A DNA stretch of 8,796 bases from Smithellaceae bacterium (GTDB lineage: Bacteria > Desulfobacterota > Syntrophia > Syntrophales > Smithellaceae), in the NCBI GenBank assembly GCA_028704195.1, contig JAQVLL010000060.1, forward strand, positions 1-8,796. The letters are read 5' to 3'. Each line of letters opens with the position of its first letter. Position 1 is the stretch's first letter. Below the pieces are notes generated by a model. The model ran no database searches. It was not told the origin of the DNA and saw nothing but the letters and a program-made list of their open reading frames with translations. A program made the position numbers and the translations under genes. Positions 1 through 5,415 of this stretch are shown here, piece by piece.

Positions 1-441
1 AGTCCCTCCTTTTTTATTGAAGGGCGCTGGCGCACTGGCGGTGTCGATTGCTTGGGCCTTGATTATATCCCTTAATTTTGCCAGTTCTTCTTCCAGCGCC
101 CTAATTTTATCCCTTTGGGCGATGATGGTGCTTTCGACTCGGATCAGCTTCATATTCTCGTCTTCTCCCTTTTTCGGGAAGTAGGCAATAAAACTCAAAA
201 CCTTCCGAGTTCCGAGGGGGCATGTGGCGTCCTCTACGAAAGTCTCTTTGAAAAAGATATTAATTGCGCCCAGTTCTTCTGCCTTCCTTATTAGAGCGAC
301 ACGAGCTTCTTCCGTCAAAATGTCGGGCCTTATGTCGTAAAGCTTTACGAAATAAAAATCTTTGCGGTTGTGGCTATAAATCGTAAACTCGGCATTTAAG
401 GCTGCTGCCAGCTCCCTTCTTTCAATCCTGTTGGTTCGCAT
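1..441 (-). CDS. Hypothetical protein with C-terminal coiled coil, cut by left edge
   Basis: An open frame of 147 codons runs from the ATG at 441 to the window edge without a stop, so the C-terminus is missing. I do not recognise the family. The N-terminal 80 residues are mixed alpha/beta in style; the segment near residues 115-130 is rich in E, L, K and R with heptad spacing and probably forms a coiled coil. It is followed by an A/P-rich stretch that looks like a flexible tail. There is no signal peptide or membrane segment and no clear Shine-Dalgarno before the ATG; a TTG four codons upstream in the same frame is an alternative start. It lies immediately downstream of a frameshifted response-regulator relic on the same strand, so its promoter may have been altered. 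Codon pattern supports real coding, function unknown. Confidence 0.6.
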   Translation of the reverse strand, partial: MRTNRIERRELAAALNAEFTIYSHNRKDFYFVKLYDIRPDILTEEARVALIRKAEELGAINIFFKETFVEDATCPLGTRKVLSFIAYFPKKGEDENMKLIRVESTIIAQRDKIRALEEELAKLRDIIKAQAIDTASAPAPFNKKGGT

Positions 442-449
442 GGTGTTTT

Positions 450-750
450 TCAAAATAGTGAAAGGCCCTTCTTGACCGCCTCCATGGCGTTTTCCGTGAA
501 ACCGAAGGCCGTGATCAGAATAAAGGGAATTTCAGGGAGCGTGTCCTGAATCTTATTGAACAGATCCGTCTCGGACATGCCCTGCAGCCGGACATCGCAT
601 ATGATCAGATCTACCACTTTCGAGCGCAGGACGTTCCATGCTTCCTCGTGCAGAAGTGGAAAACAGCAGATTGAATTTGTCAGCCCCCGGAAGCATCCGG
701 AAAAGCTCCAGGAAAGAGATGTTGTCGTCTACGATGAGGATTTTTGAAGA
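450..750 (-). pseudogene. Response regulator receiver domain, frameshifted relic
   Basis: Reading the minus strand, one frame gives a receiver start, KILIVDDN (codons beginning near 744), with the paired aspartates of the acidic pocket. Around 641-650 the similarity moves to another frame, which continues EAWNVLRSKVVDLIICDV (phospho-acceptor Asp) and then FILITAFG (conserved Thr) before a TGA at 450-452. Near 466-470 a second shift would restore FHYFEK, the conserved beta-5 lysine region, in the third frame. No good ATG precedes the first part, so the start is also damaged or out of frame. The parts in order match one CheY/NtrC-type receiver of about 100 residues, with no output domain visible. 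Two independent frame changes argue for a decayed gene, though sequencing error cannot be excluded from sequence alone. Confidence 0.7.
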
Positions 751-811
751 TAAAATTCTGCCTTGTAAGCAAAAAACAGCCTTCTGTCATCATAAAAGCA
801 GCAAAGTGTAT

Positions 812-857
812 CAAAATGTAACACCCTGATCCTCGTCAAAAAGGTCCAAATTGTAAC
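812..857 (+). promoter_or_regulatory. Pair of direct repeats around TGTAAC, possible activator sites
   Basis: Two copies of a motif of the form CAAAwTGTAAC lie about 35 bases apart (TGTAAC at 817-822 and 852-857). The first is also part of an imperfect dyad, GTGTA...TAACAC, at 806-824. They sit roughly 50-100 bases upstream of the candidate sigma-54 promoter, where enhancer-binding activators usually bind. No known consensus was matched, so this is only a suggestion. Confidence 0.25.
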
Positions 858-906
858 CAAACGAAACATTTTTGGAAAACCAGGCCGTAAAATGGGGCTG
901 TAGAAA

Positions 907-922
907 TGGAATGATAATTGCT
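907..922 (+). promoter_or_regulatory. Candidate sigma-54 promoter
   Basis: TGGAATGATAATTGCT has the invariant GG (908-909) and GC (920-921) separated by exactly 10 bases, with the TGG and TTGCT blocks of the -24/-12 consensus. The bases after TGG (AAT rather than CAC) are poor matches. Transcription would start near 933 and read into the response regulator at 991. Sigma-54 control is common for signalling genes in this group of bacteria, which is circumstantial support. Confidence 0.4.
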
Positions 923-990
923 AAAGAAAATTCAATTCATCATGTGCTGCGGCGCGTTCTTGCCGCATAAACCCAAAAGGATATGCCAGC

Positions 991-1425
991 ATGAAGCCGG
1001 ATGCCGGTTGGAAAATGCATAAGACCATCTTACTTGCGGATGATGAGGAGATGGTTCTTCAGGTTTTCACTGCGATGCTCGAGCATCTGGGCTACAGCGT
1101 GGTATGCGGTCGAAACGGCGCTGAGGCATTCGGAATTTTCAGAAAGAATCCGGATGCCATCGATTTGGTGCTCACCGACTATTATATGCCCGAAATGAGC
1201 GGAGCGGATCTGGCCATAAGTATTCGCAGGCTGGGATCTGATGTGCCCATTGTCCTGATTACCGGGCTGGGTTTCGACCTGCCCGACGGATTGATATCGT
1301 CCATCAATATCGCTCGAATGGTGATGAAGCCGATCGATATGCATTCCATGGCCGAAGTAATTCGATCGGCGCTGGATTCTCGAACCGGAAATCGTTTGAA
1401 TACCAATGCCCGGACCGACGGGTGA
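991..1425 (+). CDS. Single-domain response regulator (CheY-like receiver)
   Basis: The 144-residue product is a stand-alone phospho-acceptor protein of the two-component system, acting in the cytoplasm by receiving phosphate from a histidine kinase. All receiver landmarks are present: acidic pocket Asp17-Asp18, phospho-acceptor Asp63 in LVLTDYYMP, Thr91 in LITG, and Lys113 in MKP. After the receiver only about 18 polar residues remain, so there is no DNA-binding or enzymatic output domain; signalling must be through protein contacts or phosphorelay. The ATG at 991 is preceded by AAGGA at 978-982; an internal ATG at 1015 is a weaker alternative. A relic of a sensor-kinase start overlaps its 3' end, so its original partner may have been lost. 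The specific output is unknown. Confidence 0.92.
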   Translation: MKPDAGWKMHKTILLADDEEMVLQVFTAMLEHLGYSVVCGRNGAEAFGIFRKNPDAIDLVLTDYYMPEMSGADLAISIRRLGSDVPIVLITGLGFDLPDGLISSINIARMVMKPIDMHSMAEVIRSALDSRTGNRLNTNARTDG

Positions 1426-1501
1426 CAAGCAGCGATTGCAGAAACTGAACTACCGTTTGAAACATTCTGAAAATCGGAACAGAAAGATCGTGGGGAAATA
1501 A
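1406..1501 (+). pseudogene. Possible 5' relic of a PAS-type sensor histidine kinase
   Basis: An ATG at 1406, overlapping the last 20 bases of the response regulator in another frame, opens 31 codons ending with TAA at 1499-1501. The peptide is a basic, helical stretch, RLQKLNYRLKHSENRNRKIV, resembling the linker helix that precedes the first PAS domain in many sensor kinases (compare L-x-x-SEERYR). Regulator-kinase pairs with overlapping genes are common. After the stop the sequence becomes AT-rich and noncoding, so the rest of any kinase is absent. The peptide is too short for a firm call and may be chance. Confidence 0.3.
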
Positions 1502-1539
1502 AGAACTCAGGCATCGCTGGAACATCTATGTTCTATCTG

Positions 1540-1654
1540 TCGACACAATTTTTAAAAATAAAAAGGAATTAAAATTCAATAAGTTGTGCAGTTTTTGAAT
1601 CAAATATTTTCTGATATTCTCGCTTTACATATAGAAATTATTATAATGGAAATC
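1540..1654. promoter_or_regulatory. AT-rich intergenic stretch with a -10-like TATAAT
   Basis: This stretch is conspicuously A+T-rich relative to both flanks. It contains a perfect TATAAT at 1642-1647, but the nearest -35-like hexamer, TTTACA at 1624-1629, is only 12 bases away, too close for a standard sigma-70 promoter. Other hexamer pairs are weak. It may hold the promoter for the downstream operon, whose transcript would then start just before the 1655-1698 inverted repeat; that would be odd if the repeat is a terminator. Confidence 0.25.
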
Positions 1655-1698
1655 GAAAAGCGAAGCTTCCGGCAGCCATGTCGGGGGCTTCGCTTTTC
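1655..1698. terminator. Inverted repeat, probable bidirectional Rho-independent terminator
   Basis: GAAAAGCGAAGC at 1655-1666 is perfectly complementary to GCTTCGCTTTTC at 1687-1698. TTCC (1667-1670) and GGGG (1683-1686) extend the stem to 16 pairs with two G-U pairs, closing a 12-base loop. The A-run on the left and T-run on the right give a terminator-like tract on both strands, though only four Ts long. It lies after the response regulator and relic and before the operon leader, a natural place to end the left-hand transcript. Confidence 0.55.
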
Positions 1699-1730
1699 AA
1701 ACAAATTCCATAAATAAATTCTTCAATAGC

Positions 1731-1764
1731 GGCCAGATCTCTTTGTGAGACAAGGAATCTGGTC
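1731..1764 (+). other. Composite hairpin in the operon leader
   Basis: GGCCAGAT (1731-1738) pairs with ATCTGGTC (1757-1764), including one G-U. Inside it CTTTGT (1741-1746) pairs with ACAAGG (1750-1755) with one G-U, across a 3-base loop; the stems are separated by an asymmetric CT/A internal loop. This makes 14 pairs in 34 bases. No T-run follows, so a terminator role is unlikely; a structured 5' leader or protein-binding site is possible. Confidence 0.4.
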
Positions 1765-1996
1765 ACTTTCACACTTCAATTCAGCACTTCCCCCAAAGAC
1801 ATACCCTTCAGAAGCACATCGCTTTGAAAACCCCGCTAAACAAGATCTTCACCTTCGCCAATTTCCAGAAATAACACCAGGCGATCTTAAAAACAATGCG
1901 CCGAATCCGGCCAAAACTCCGGCAGGAAACACTTTCCAATTAACATTTTCAAGCATTCCCGCGGGAGCGTTTGAAATCCATACGGTCAATTTCTCT
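1765..1996 (+). other. Gene-free C-rich, G-poor leader segment
   Basis: I see no convincing gene here. The plus strand is strongly skewed: a hand count over 1764-1920 gives about 54 C and 18 G. Such C-rich, G-poor, weakly structured RNA is what Rho utilisation sites look like, so Rho-dependent attenuation of the downstream operon is possible. A GTG-started frame (1745-2023) and a minus-strand 56-codon frame (1849-2019) cross the segment, but neither has a ribosome binding site. Confidence 0.35.
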
Positions 1997-2012
1997 CTGC
2001 CGTTGCGGCAGA
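1996..2012 (+). other. Small perfect hairpin before the AAA+ gene
   Basis: CTGCCG and CGGCAG, extended by one T-A pair, form a 7-pair stem with a TTG loop. It ends 13 bases before the Shine-Dalgarno AAGGAGGT (2025-2032) of the ATPase gene, so it could influence translation or protect the mRNA 5' end. No T-run follows. Confidence 0.35.
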
Positions 2013-2040
2013 AATACATTTAACCAAGGAGGTATCACCA

Positions 2041-3489
2041 ATGATCCAGGATTATCTGAAAGCCGGCTACCCGGCCTTGTGTCTTCTGACACAGGAGCCG
2101 CACCGGGCGGAACAACTGTTGCCCTCTGAAGACTGGAACTTCTTCAGCTGGGACTGTTTGCAGGGGATTCGCGATCTTCAATCGATGAAAATGGTTGAAG
2201 AGATCAGAGACCCATCCCAAGCCCTGTCATGGCTCAACGAGCTGCATGATACGGTGCTCATCGTTCATAACCTGCACCTGTTTCTGGAATCGCCAGAGGT
2301 AGTGCAGGCAATTCAAAACGGAGTTTCCCGATGGAAAGCCACAGGCTGCTGTCTGGTCATGGTTTCACCCGTGATCAACATGAAGCCGGAAGTGGAAAAA
2401 TTCTTCCATGTGATCGACCTGCCCCTTCCGGACGATCAGGAGCTTTTCAATCTTCAGAGCGAACTGGGAAAAGCCCACAACATCAAGGTGAACAAAAAGG
2501 CTGCCAGAGCGGCCAAGGGACTGACCGAGTTTGAAGCCGAAACGGCCTATGCCCTCTCGCTCATCAGGAAAGGGTATTTCTCGACAAAAGTCATATCCGA
2601 AGCCAAGAGCCAGATGATCAGAAAATCAGGCTTGATGGAATTCTGGGAACCGGCGGACATTGCCGACGTTGGAGGACTGAACAGTTTCAAGCTGTTTATC
2701 GAAAACAGATCCAAAGCATTCAACCCCGAACACAACAATTTGCCGCAGATAAAAGGAATCCTTTTAGTCGGCATCCCCGGCACCGGAAAGTCTTTGGCCT
2801 CGAAAGCGACAGCATCCATTCTGGGCTGGCCCCTGATCCGTCTGGACATCGGTTCTCTGAAGAATTCTCTTGTAGGAGAATCGGAAAGACGCATGAGGGA
2901 AGCTACCCGATTGATCGACGCGTTCGGAAAGGCAATCGTCTGGATAGATGAGGTTGAGAAAGCGTTTGCGGGAACAAGATCCAGCGGCGAAAGCGACGCA
3001 GGGACCACCGCCGCCATGTTCGGCCATTTCCTCACATGGATGCAGGAGACCCGCTCCAGCGTCCTGGTCATGGCTACAGCAAACAATATCGCTCAGCTTC
3101 CGCCAGAGTTCATAAGAGCAGGTCGATTCGACGCAACGTTCTTCGTCGATCTTCCTACAAAATCAGAACGAATCGAGATCATCAAAATCATGAACCGAAA
3201 ATGGGGATCGGACATCCCTGTCGGTTGCTCCGACCGGCTCAACGGTTATACCGGGGCCGAGATTGAGCAATTGGCTAAGGATTCATTGTTTGATGGTCTT
3301 GACCAGGCGTTTGGCGCCTTAATCCCGTTATCCAGAACCATGAGGGAAGATATCGATTCCCTCAGGCAATGGGCAAAAACCAGAGCCAGGCTTGCCAACA
3401 CGCCCGACGGCGAGCCTGACGAACAAAGAAAGATCAGACCCATTTACAAGAAAAATTCGGTCAATGAATCTGGACTGAATGATGATTAA
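2041..3489 (+). CDS. Ycf46-like AAA+ ATPase
   Basis: This 482-residue protein has the two-part layout of Ycf46. An N-terminal domain of about 140 residues (DYLKAGYPALCLLTQE near the start, VLIVHNLHLFLESPEVVQ in the middle, IDLPLPDDQEL at its end) precedes a helical linker and a complete AAA+ module. In that module Walker A is GIPGTGKS (244-251), Walker B is IVWIDE with Asp303 and Glu304, sensor-1 Asn is at 348-349, and the second region of homology holds RAGRFD with arginines at 359 and 362. These features predict an active oligomeric ATPase. It lacks the membrane segment and protease domain of FtsH and the tandem ATPase domains of Cdc48. Ycf46 function is not settled; some cyanobacterial work links it to carbon-uptake regulation. 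AAGGAGGT sits 8 bases before the ATG. It heads an operon that also encodes Ycf35-like and DUF2997 proteins, likely partners or substrates. Confidence 0.88.
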   Translation: MIQDYLKAGYPALCLLTQEPHRAEQLLPSEDWNFFSWDCLQGIRDLQSMKMVEEIRDPSQALSWLNELHDTVLIVHNLHLFLESPEVVQAIQNGVSRWKATGCCLVMVSPVINMKPEVEKFFHVIDLPLPDDQELFNLQSELGKAHNIKVNKKAARAAKGLTEFEAETAYALSLIRKGYFSTKVISEAKSQMIRKSGLMEFWEPADIADVGGLNSFKLFIENRSKAFNPEHNNLPQIKGILLVGIPGTGKSLASKATASILGWPLIRLDIGSLKNSLVGESERRMREATRLIDAFGKAIVWIDEVEKAFAGTRSSGESDAGTTAAMFGHFLTWMQETRSSVLVMATANNIAQLPPEFIRAGRFDATFFVDLPTKSERIEIIKIMNRKWGSDIPVGCSDRLNGYTGAEIEQLAKDSLFDGLDQAFGALIPLSRTMREDIDSLRQWAKTRARLANTPDGEPDEQRKIRPIYKKNSVNESGLNDD

Positions 3490-3529
3490 CCGGCGAGAGC
3501 CGCATCAAACAAGAGAAAGGAGAAACCAA

Positions 3530-3733
3530 ATGGCCTACACGCCCGAGTTAAATGAATCGGCATCGGCAACATTGAGAAGGATCTCGTGGGCGTTGAACCA
3601 GCCCATGACGAGGACCATCAATGAGATCTTCGCGAAAATACCCAAATACATCGACCGTCAGAAGGTCTGCGAAAGCTGCAAAGATCCGTCCGCATGCAAT
3701 ACCTGCGGGTTCAACGACAATGAAGCGGCATAG
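3530..3733 (+). CDS. Small protein with two CxxC pairs, putative metal-binding
   Basis: The 67-residue product has a helical N-terminal half (SATLRRISWALNQPMTRTIN) followed by Cys47-x-x-Cys50 and Cys56-x-x-Cys59, a compact spacing suited to one zinc or an iron-sulfur site. The N-terminal half could be a small DNA- or protein-binding fold, somewhat ribbon-helix-helix-like, but this is weak. I do not know a named family. The start at 3530 is chosen for AAAGGAG at 3515-3521; the frame is open further upstream to an ATG at 3479, but that would overlap the ATPase and lacks a ribosome binding site. It lies between the Ycf46-like and Ycf35-like genes. Cyanobacterial Ycf35 and DUF2997 genes are often beside a ferredoxin, so a small Cys-rich companion is suggestive. 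Confidence 0.8.
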   Translation: MAYTPELNESASATLRRISWALNQPMTRTINEIFAKIPKYIDRQKVCESCKDPSACNTCGFNDNEAA

Positions 3734-3748
3734 CGAAAGGATGAAACG

Positions 3749-4171
3749 ATGAGCCATGTTGCAAAGATCGAACTGGAGATTTTGTCTCTGGAAGATCTGA
3801 AGCTGGCCTGCAAAAGGCTTGGCTTCACCTTCAGCGAAAATCAGAAAACCTATGCATGGTACGGCAGATGGATTGGAGACAGTCCTTTGCCCGAAGGGAT
3901 TCTTCAAGACGACCTCGGCAAATGCGACCATGCGATACGGGTTCCGGGATGCAATTACGAGATAGGCGTTGTCAAAAGAGGATCGAAATATATCCTTCTC
4001 TGGGACAGCTGGCATAGAGGCGGACTGGAAGAGAAGATCGGAAAGGGCGCCGGCCTTCTCAAGCAGGGCTACACCATTGAACGGATCAGACGGGAAGCGA
4101 AAAGGAAAAACTGCCAGGTCAGGCATGAAATCAAAAACGACCGGTCCATAAGACTGGTGTTGAGGGTTTGA
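3749..4171 (+). CDS. DUF1257 (Ycf35-like) protein
   Basis: The 140-residue protein starts with the typical MSHVAKIELEI and an SLEDLKLACKRLGF helix. It continues with a central IRVPGCNYEIGVVKRGSKY strand pair and ILLWDSW, and ends with a GYTIERIRREAKRKNC helix and a final IRLVLRV strand. This order and length match DUF1257, the family of plastid and cyanobacterial Ycf35. The biochemical role of the family is unknown. No catalytic motif, signal peptide or membrane segment is visible, so a cytosolic binding or adaptor role is possible. GAAAGGA at 3735-3741 fixes the start, 15 bases after the previous stop. Lying downstream of a Ycf46-like ATPase and upstream of DUF2997 supports the assignment and a shared function. 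Confidence 0.82.
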   Translation: MSHVAKIELEILSLEDLKLACKRLGFTFSENQKTYAWYGRWIGDSPLPEGILQDDLGKCDHAIRVPGCNYEIGVVKRGSKYILLWDSWHRGGLEEKIGKGAGLLKQGYTIERIRREAKRKNCQVRHEIKNDRSIRLVLRV

Positions 4172-4197
4172 CCGGCAAAATCTGAAAGGAAATACAC

Positions 4198-4554
4198 ATG
4201 AACACATCGTATTACTTCTCAAACCGGATCAGAAAACCCGGACTGAACCTGGTTGCCGTTTCGAACAGCTATCCCCGCCAGCTTCCATGGCTTAAAGACG
4301 CCCGTCGGTACATCAAACTCTGTCCCGGCTGGACGCTGGTAAAGGATTACAAGAAGAAAAGGATCTCTTCGCAAAATTATGTCGAGATATATCGGGAGGA
4401 CATTCTCGATAAGCTCGATCCCGAGAAGGTCTATAACGACCTGGGAGAAAACGCCGTGATCCTTTGCTGGGAGAAGCCTGGCAGGTTCTGTCACCGAAGA
4501 TTGATCGCAGACTGGTTTTACGACCGCCTGCAAATCAGGGTCAACGAACTGTAA
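4198..4554 (+). CDS. DUF488-like protein
   Basis: The 118-residue product carries the DUF488 signature in its C-terminal third: ILCWEKPGRFCHRRLIADWF, with Cys90, Glu92, Cys98, His99 and two arginines at 100-101. Upstream, VAVSNSYPRQLPW and a lysine-rich RIS segment fit the N-terminal part of the family. DUF488 proteins are small cytosolic proteins without an agreed reaction; the conserved Cys-His-Arg group looks like an active or metal site. AAGGA at 4186-4190 places the start at the ATG at 4198. Small DUF488 genes occur in varied contexts, so the operon may tell more than the family does; here it lies between Ycf35-like and RadC genes. Confidence 0.72.
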   Translation: MNTSYYFSNRIRKPGLNLVAVSNSYPRQLPWLKDARRYIKLCPGWTLVKDYKKKRISSQNYVEIYREDILDKLDPEKVYNDLGENAVILCWEKPGRFCHRRLIADWFYDRLQIRVNEL

Positions 4555-4580
4555 AAAATCAGAACAGGAGGTGAAAAAAG

Positions 4581-4835
4581 ATTAACCCAAACAATCTGCA
4601 TGTTGACGTCATTTCAAGGGATGCCGTTATGAACATCCTGGACAGATTCGAGAGCCGGGTTATTGAGAGTATCAAGCTGGATAAAAAGATCGGCGCCGAT
4701 AATTATGAAAATGTCGGACAATACAAACTGATCAGAAAAATCAGGAAAGCCATCGGCATGGCATTTCGTAAAGATCGGCCTAAATCAAGTTATTCCATGG
4801 AAGATATTCTGAAACCCGGCAAGATCTGGGATTAA
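4581..4835 (+). CDS. Small basic protein of unknown function, possible ATT start
   Basis: The safe part is the 68-codon frame from ATG 4629, encoding a basic, helical protein (DRFESRVIESIKLDKK; later RKIRKAIGMAFRKDRPKS) with no recognised domain. Upstream, an ideal AGGAGGTG (4566-4573) does not serve that ATG but lies 9 bases before an in-frame ATT at 4581, adding 16 residues (84 total). There is no ATG, GTG or TTG in the added segment before 4629, and the in-frame TGA at 4572 limits the extension. The ATG at 4629 has its own weaker AAGGG at 4616-4620, so both starts are possible. I chose ATT because the next gene shows the same arrangement more decisively. Function unknown; co-transcribed with RadC, so a DNA-related role is possible. 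Confidence 0.6.
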   Translation: MNPNNLHVDVISRDAVMNILDRFESRVIESIKLDKKIGADNYENVGQYKLIRKIRKAIGMAFRKDRPKSSYSMEDILKPGKIWD

Positions 4836-4865
4836 AAACAAAATTCAAATCAAAGGAGGTGGAAT

Positions 4866-5387
4866 ATTGTCCATGAATCCATCCTGAAGCGGGCTTATGC
4901 GGACATCAGCAAAAAACTTCGCCTTCAGGAAACAGAGAAACCGTCTATCTTCAAGAGCGCTCGTTGCCGGGTCCGCCTTGTCAAGGACAATGATCAGTTC
5001 CCGCCGGTATTGATCCACAACTCGGCAAAAGCCTACAGTCTGGTCAAGGACGAGCTTGCATCAGCGGACAGGGAAACCCTTATATCCATCATGCTGGATG
5101 CGCAGCTTTACCTGATCGGCATAGAAGTCGTCGCTGTCGGCAACATCAATGCCTGCGGAGCAACGAATTCGGAAATATTCAAGAGCGCCCTTCTGGCCAA
5201 CAGCTCGTGCATCATTCTCTGCCACAATCACCCTTCTGGAAACCTTGAGCCCAGCTCGGACGACATCGCATTTACAAAGAATCTGATCATGTGCGGCAAT
5301 ATTCTGGGCATAAAGATTTACGACCATATTGTGGTGTCAAGCAGGGGATTTACATCGATGTACGAACGGGGCCTGTTCAACCCGTAA
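4866..5387 (+). CDS. radC: RadC family JAMM/MPN protein, apparent ATT start
   Basis: The C-terminal 125 residues form the RadC/JAB1-MPN metalloenzyme-like domain. The metal-site motif HNHPSG is present (His120, His122), followed by P-S-S-D-D with Asp133 in the expected place, and the end, DHIVVSSRGFTSMYERGLF, is typical. RadC proteins were long tied to DNA repair, but their true activity is unresolved; short versions are common in phages and integrative elements. The frame is open from the previous stop, but its first TTG (5010) would delete the RCRVRLVKD strand that mobile-element RadC proteins conserve. The only start matching a ribosome site is ATT at 4866, 6 bases after AGGAGG (4854-4859), giving 173 residues; a CTG at 4884 is a weaker option. 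The upstream helix-hairpin-helix region of chromosomal RadC is absent. Confidence 0.85.
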   Translation: MVHESILKRAYADISKKLRLQETEKPSIFKSARCRVRLVKDNDQFPPVLIHNSAKAYSLVKDELASADRETLISIMLDAQLYLIGIEVVAVGNINACGATNSEIFKSALLANSSCIILCHNHPSGNLEPSSDDIAFTKNLIMCGNILGIKIYDHIVVSSRGFTSMYERGLFNP

Positions 5388-5415
5388 TCCCAGTCAACCA
5401 ATAAAGGATCGAGCC

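Noticed and set aside
556..829. Two plus-strand frames of 63 codons
   Set aside because: They lie opposite the minus-strand receiver relic, whose translation shows real family motifs; these frames show none.
1624..1647. TTTACA/TATAAT as a standard sigma-70 promoter
   Set aside because: The spacer is only 12 bases, too short for that class; kept only as a weak regulatory-region note.
1745..2023. Plus-strand frame of 92 codons before the ATPase gene
   Set aside because: It begins at a GTG inside a hairpin, has no ribosome site, and its proline/asparagine-rich translation follows the C-rich, G-poor base skew rather than a protein pattern.
2547..3086. Minus-strand frame of 179 codons
   Set aside because: It is the mirror of the AAA+ gene, whose ATPase motifs are unambiguous.
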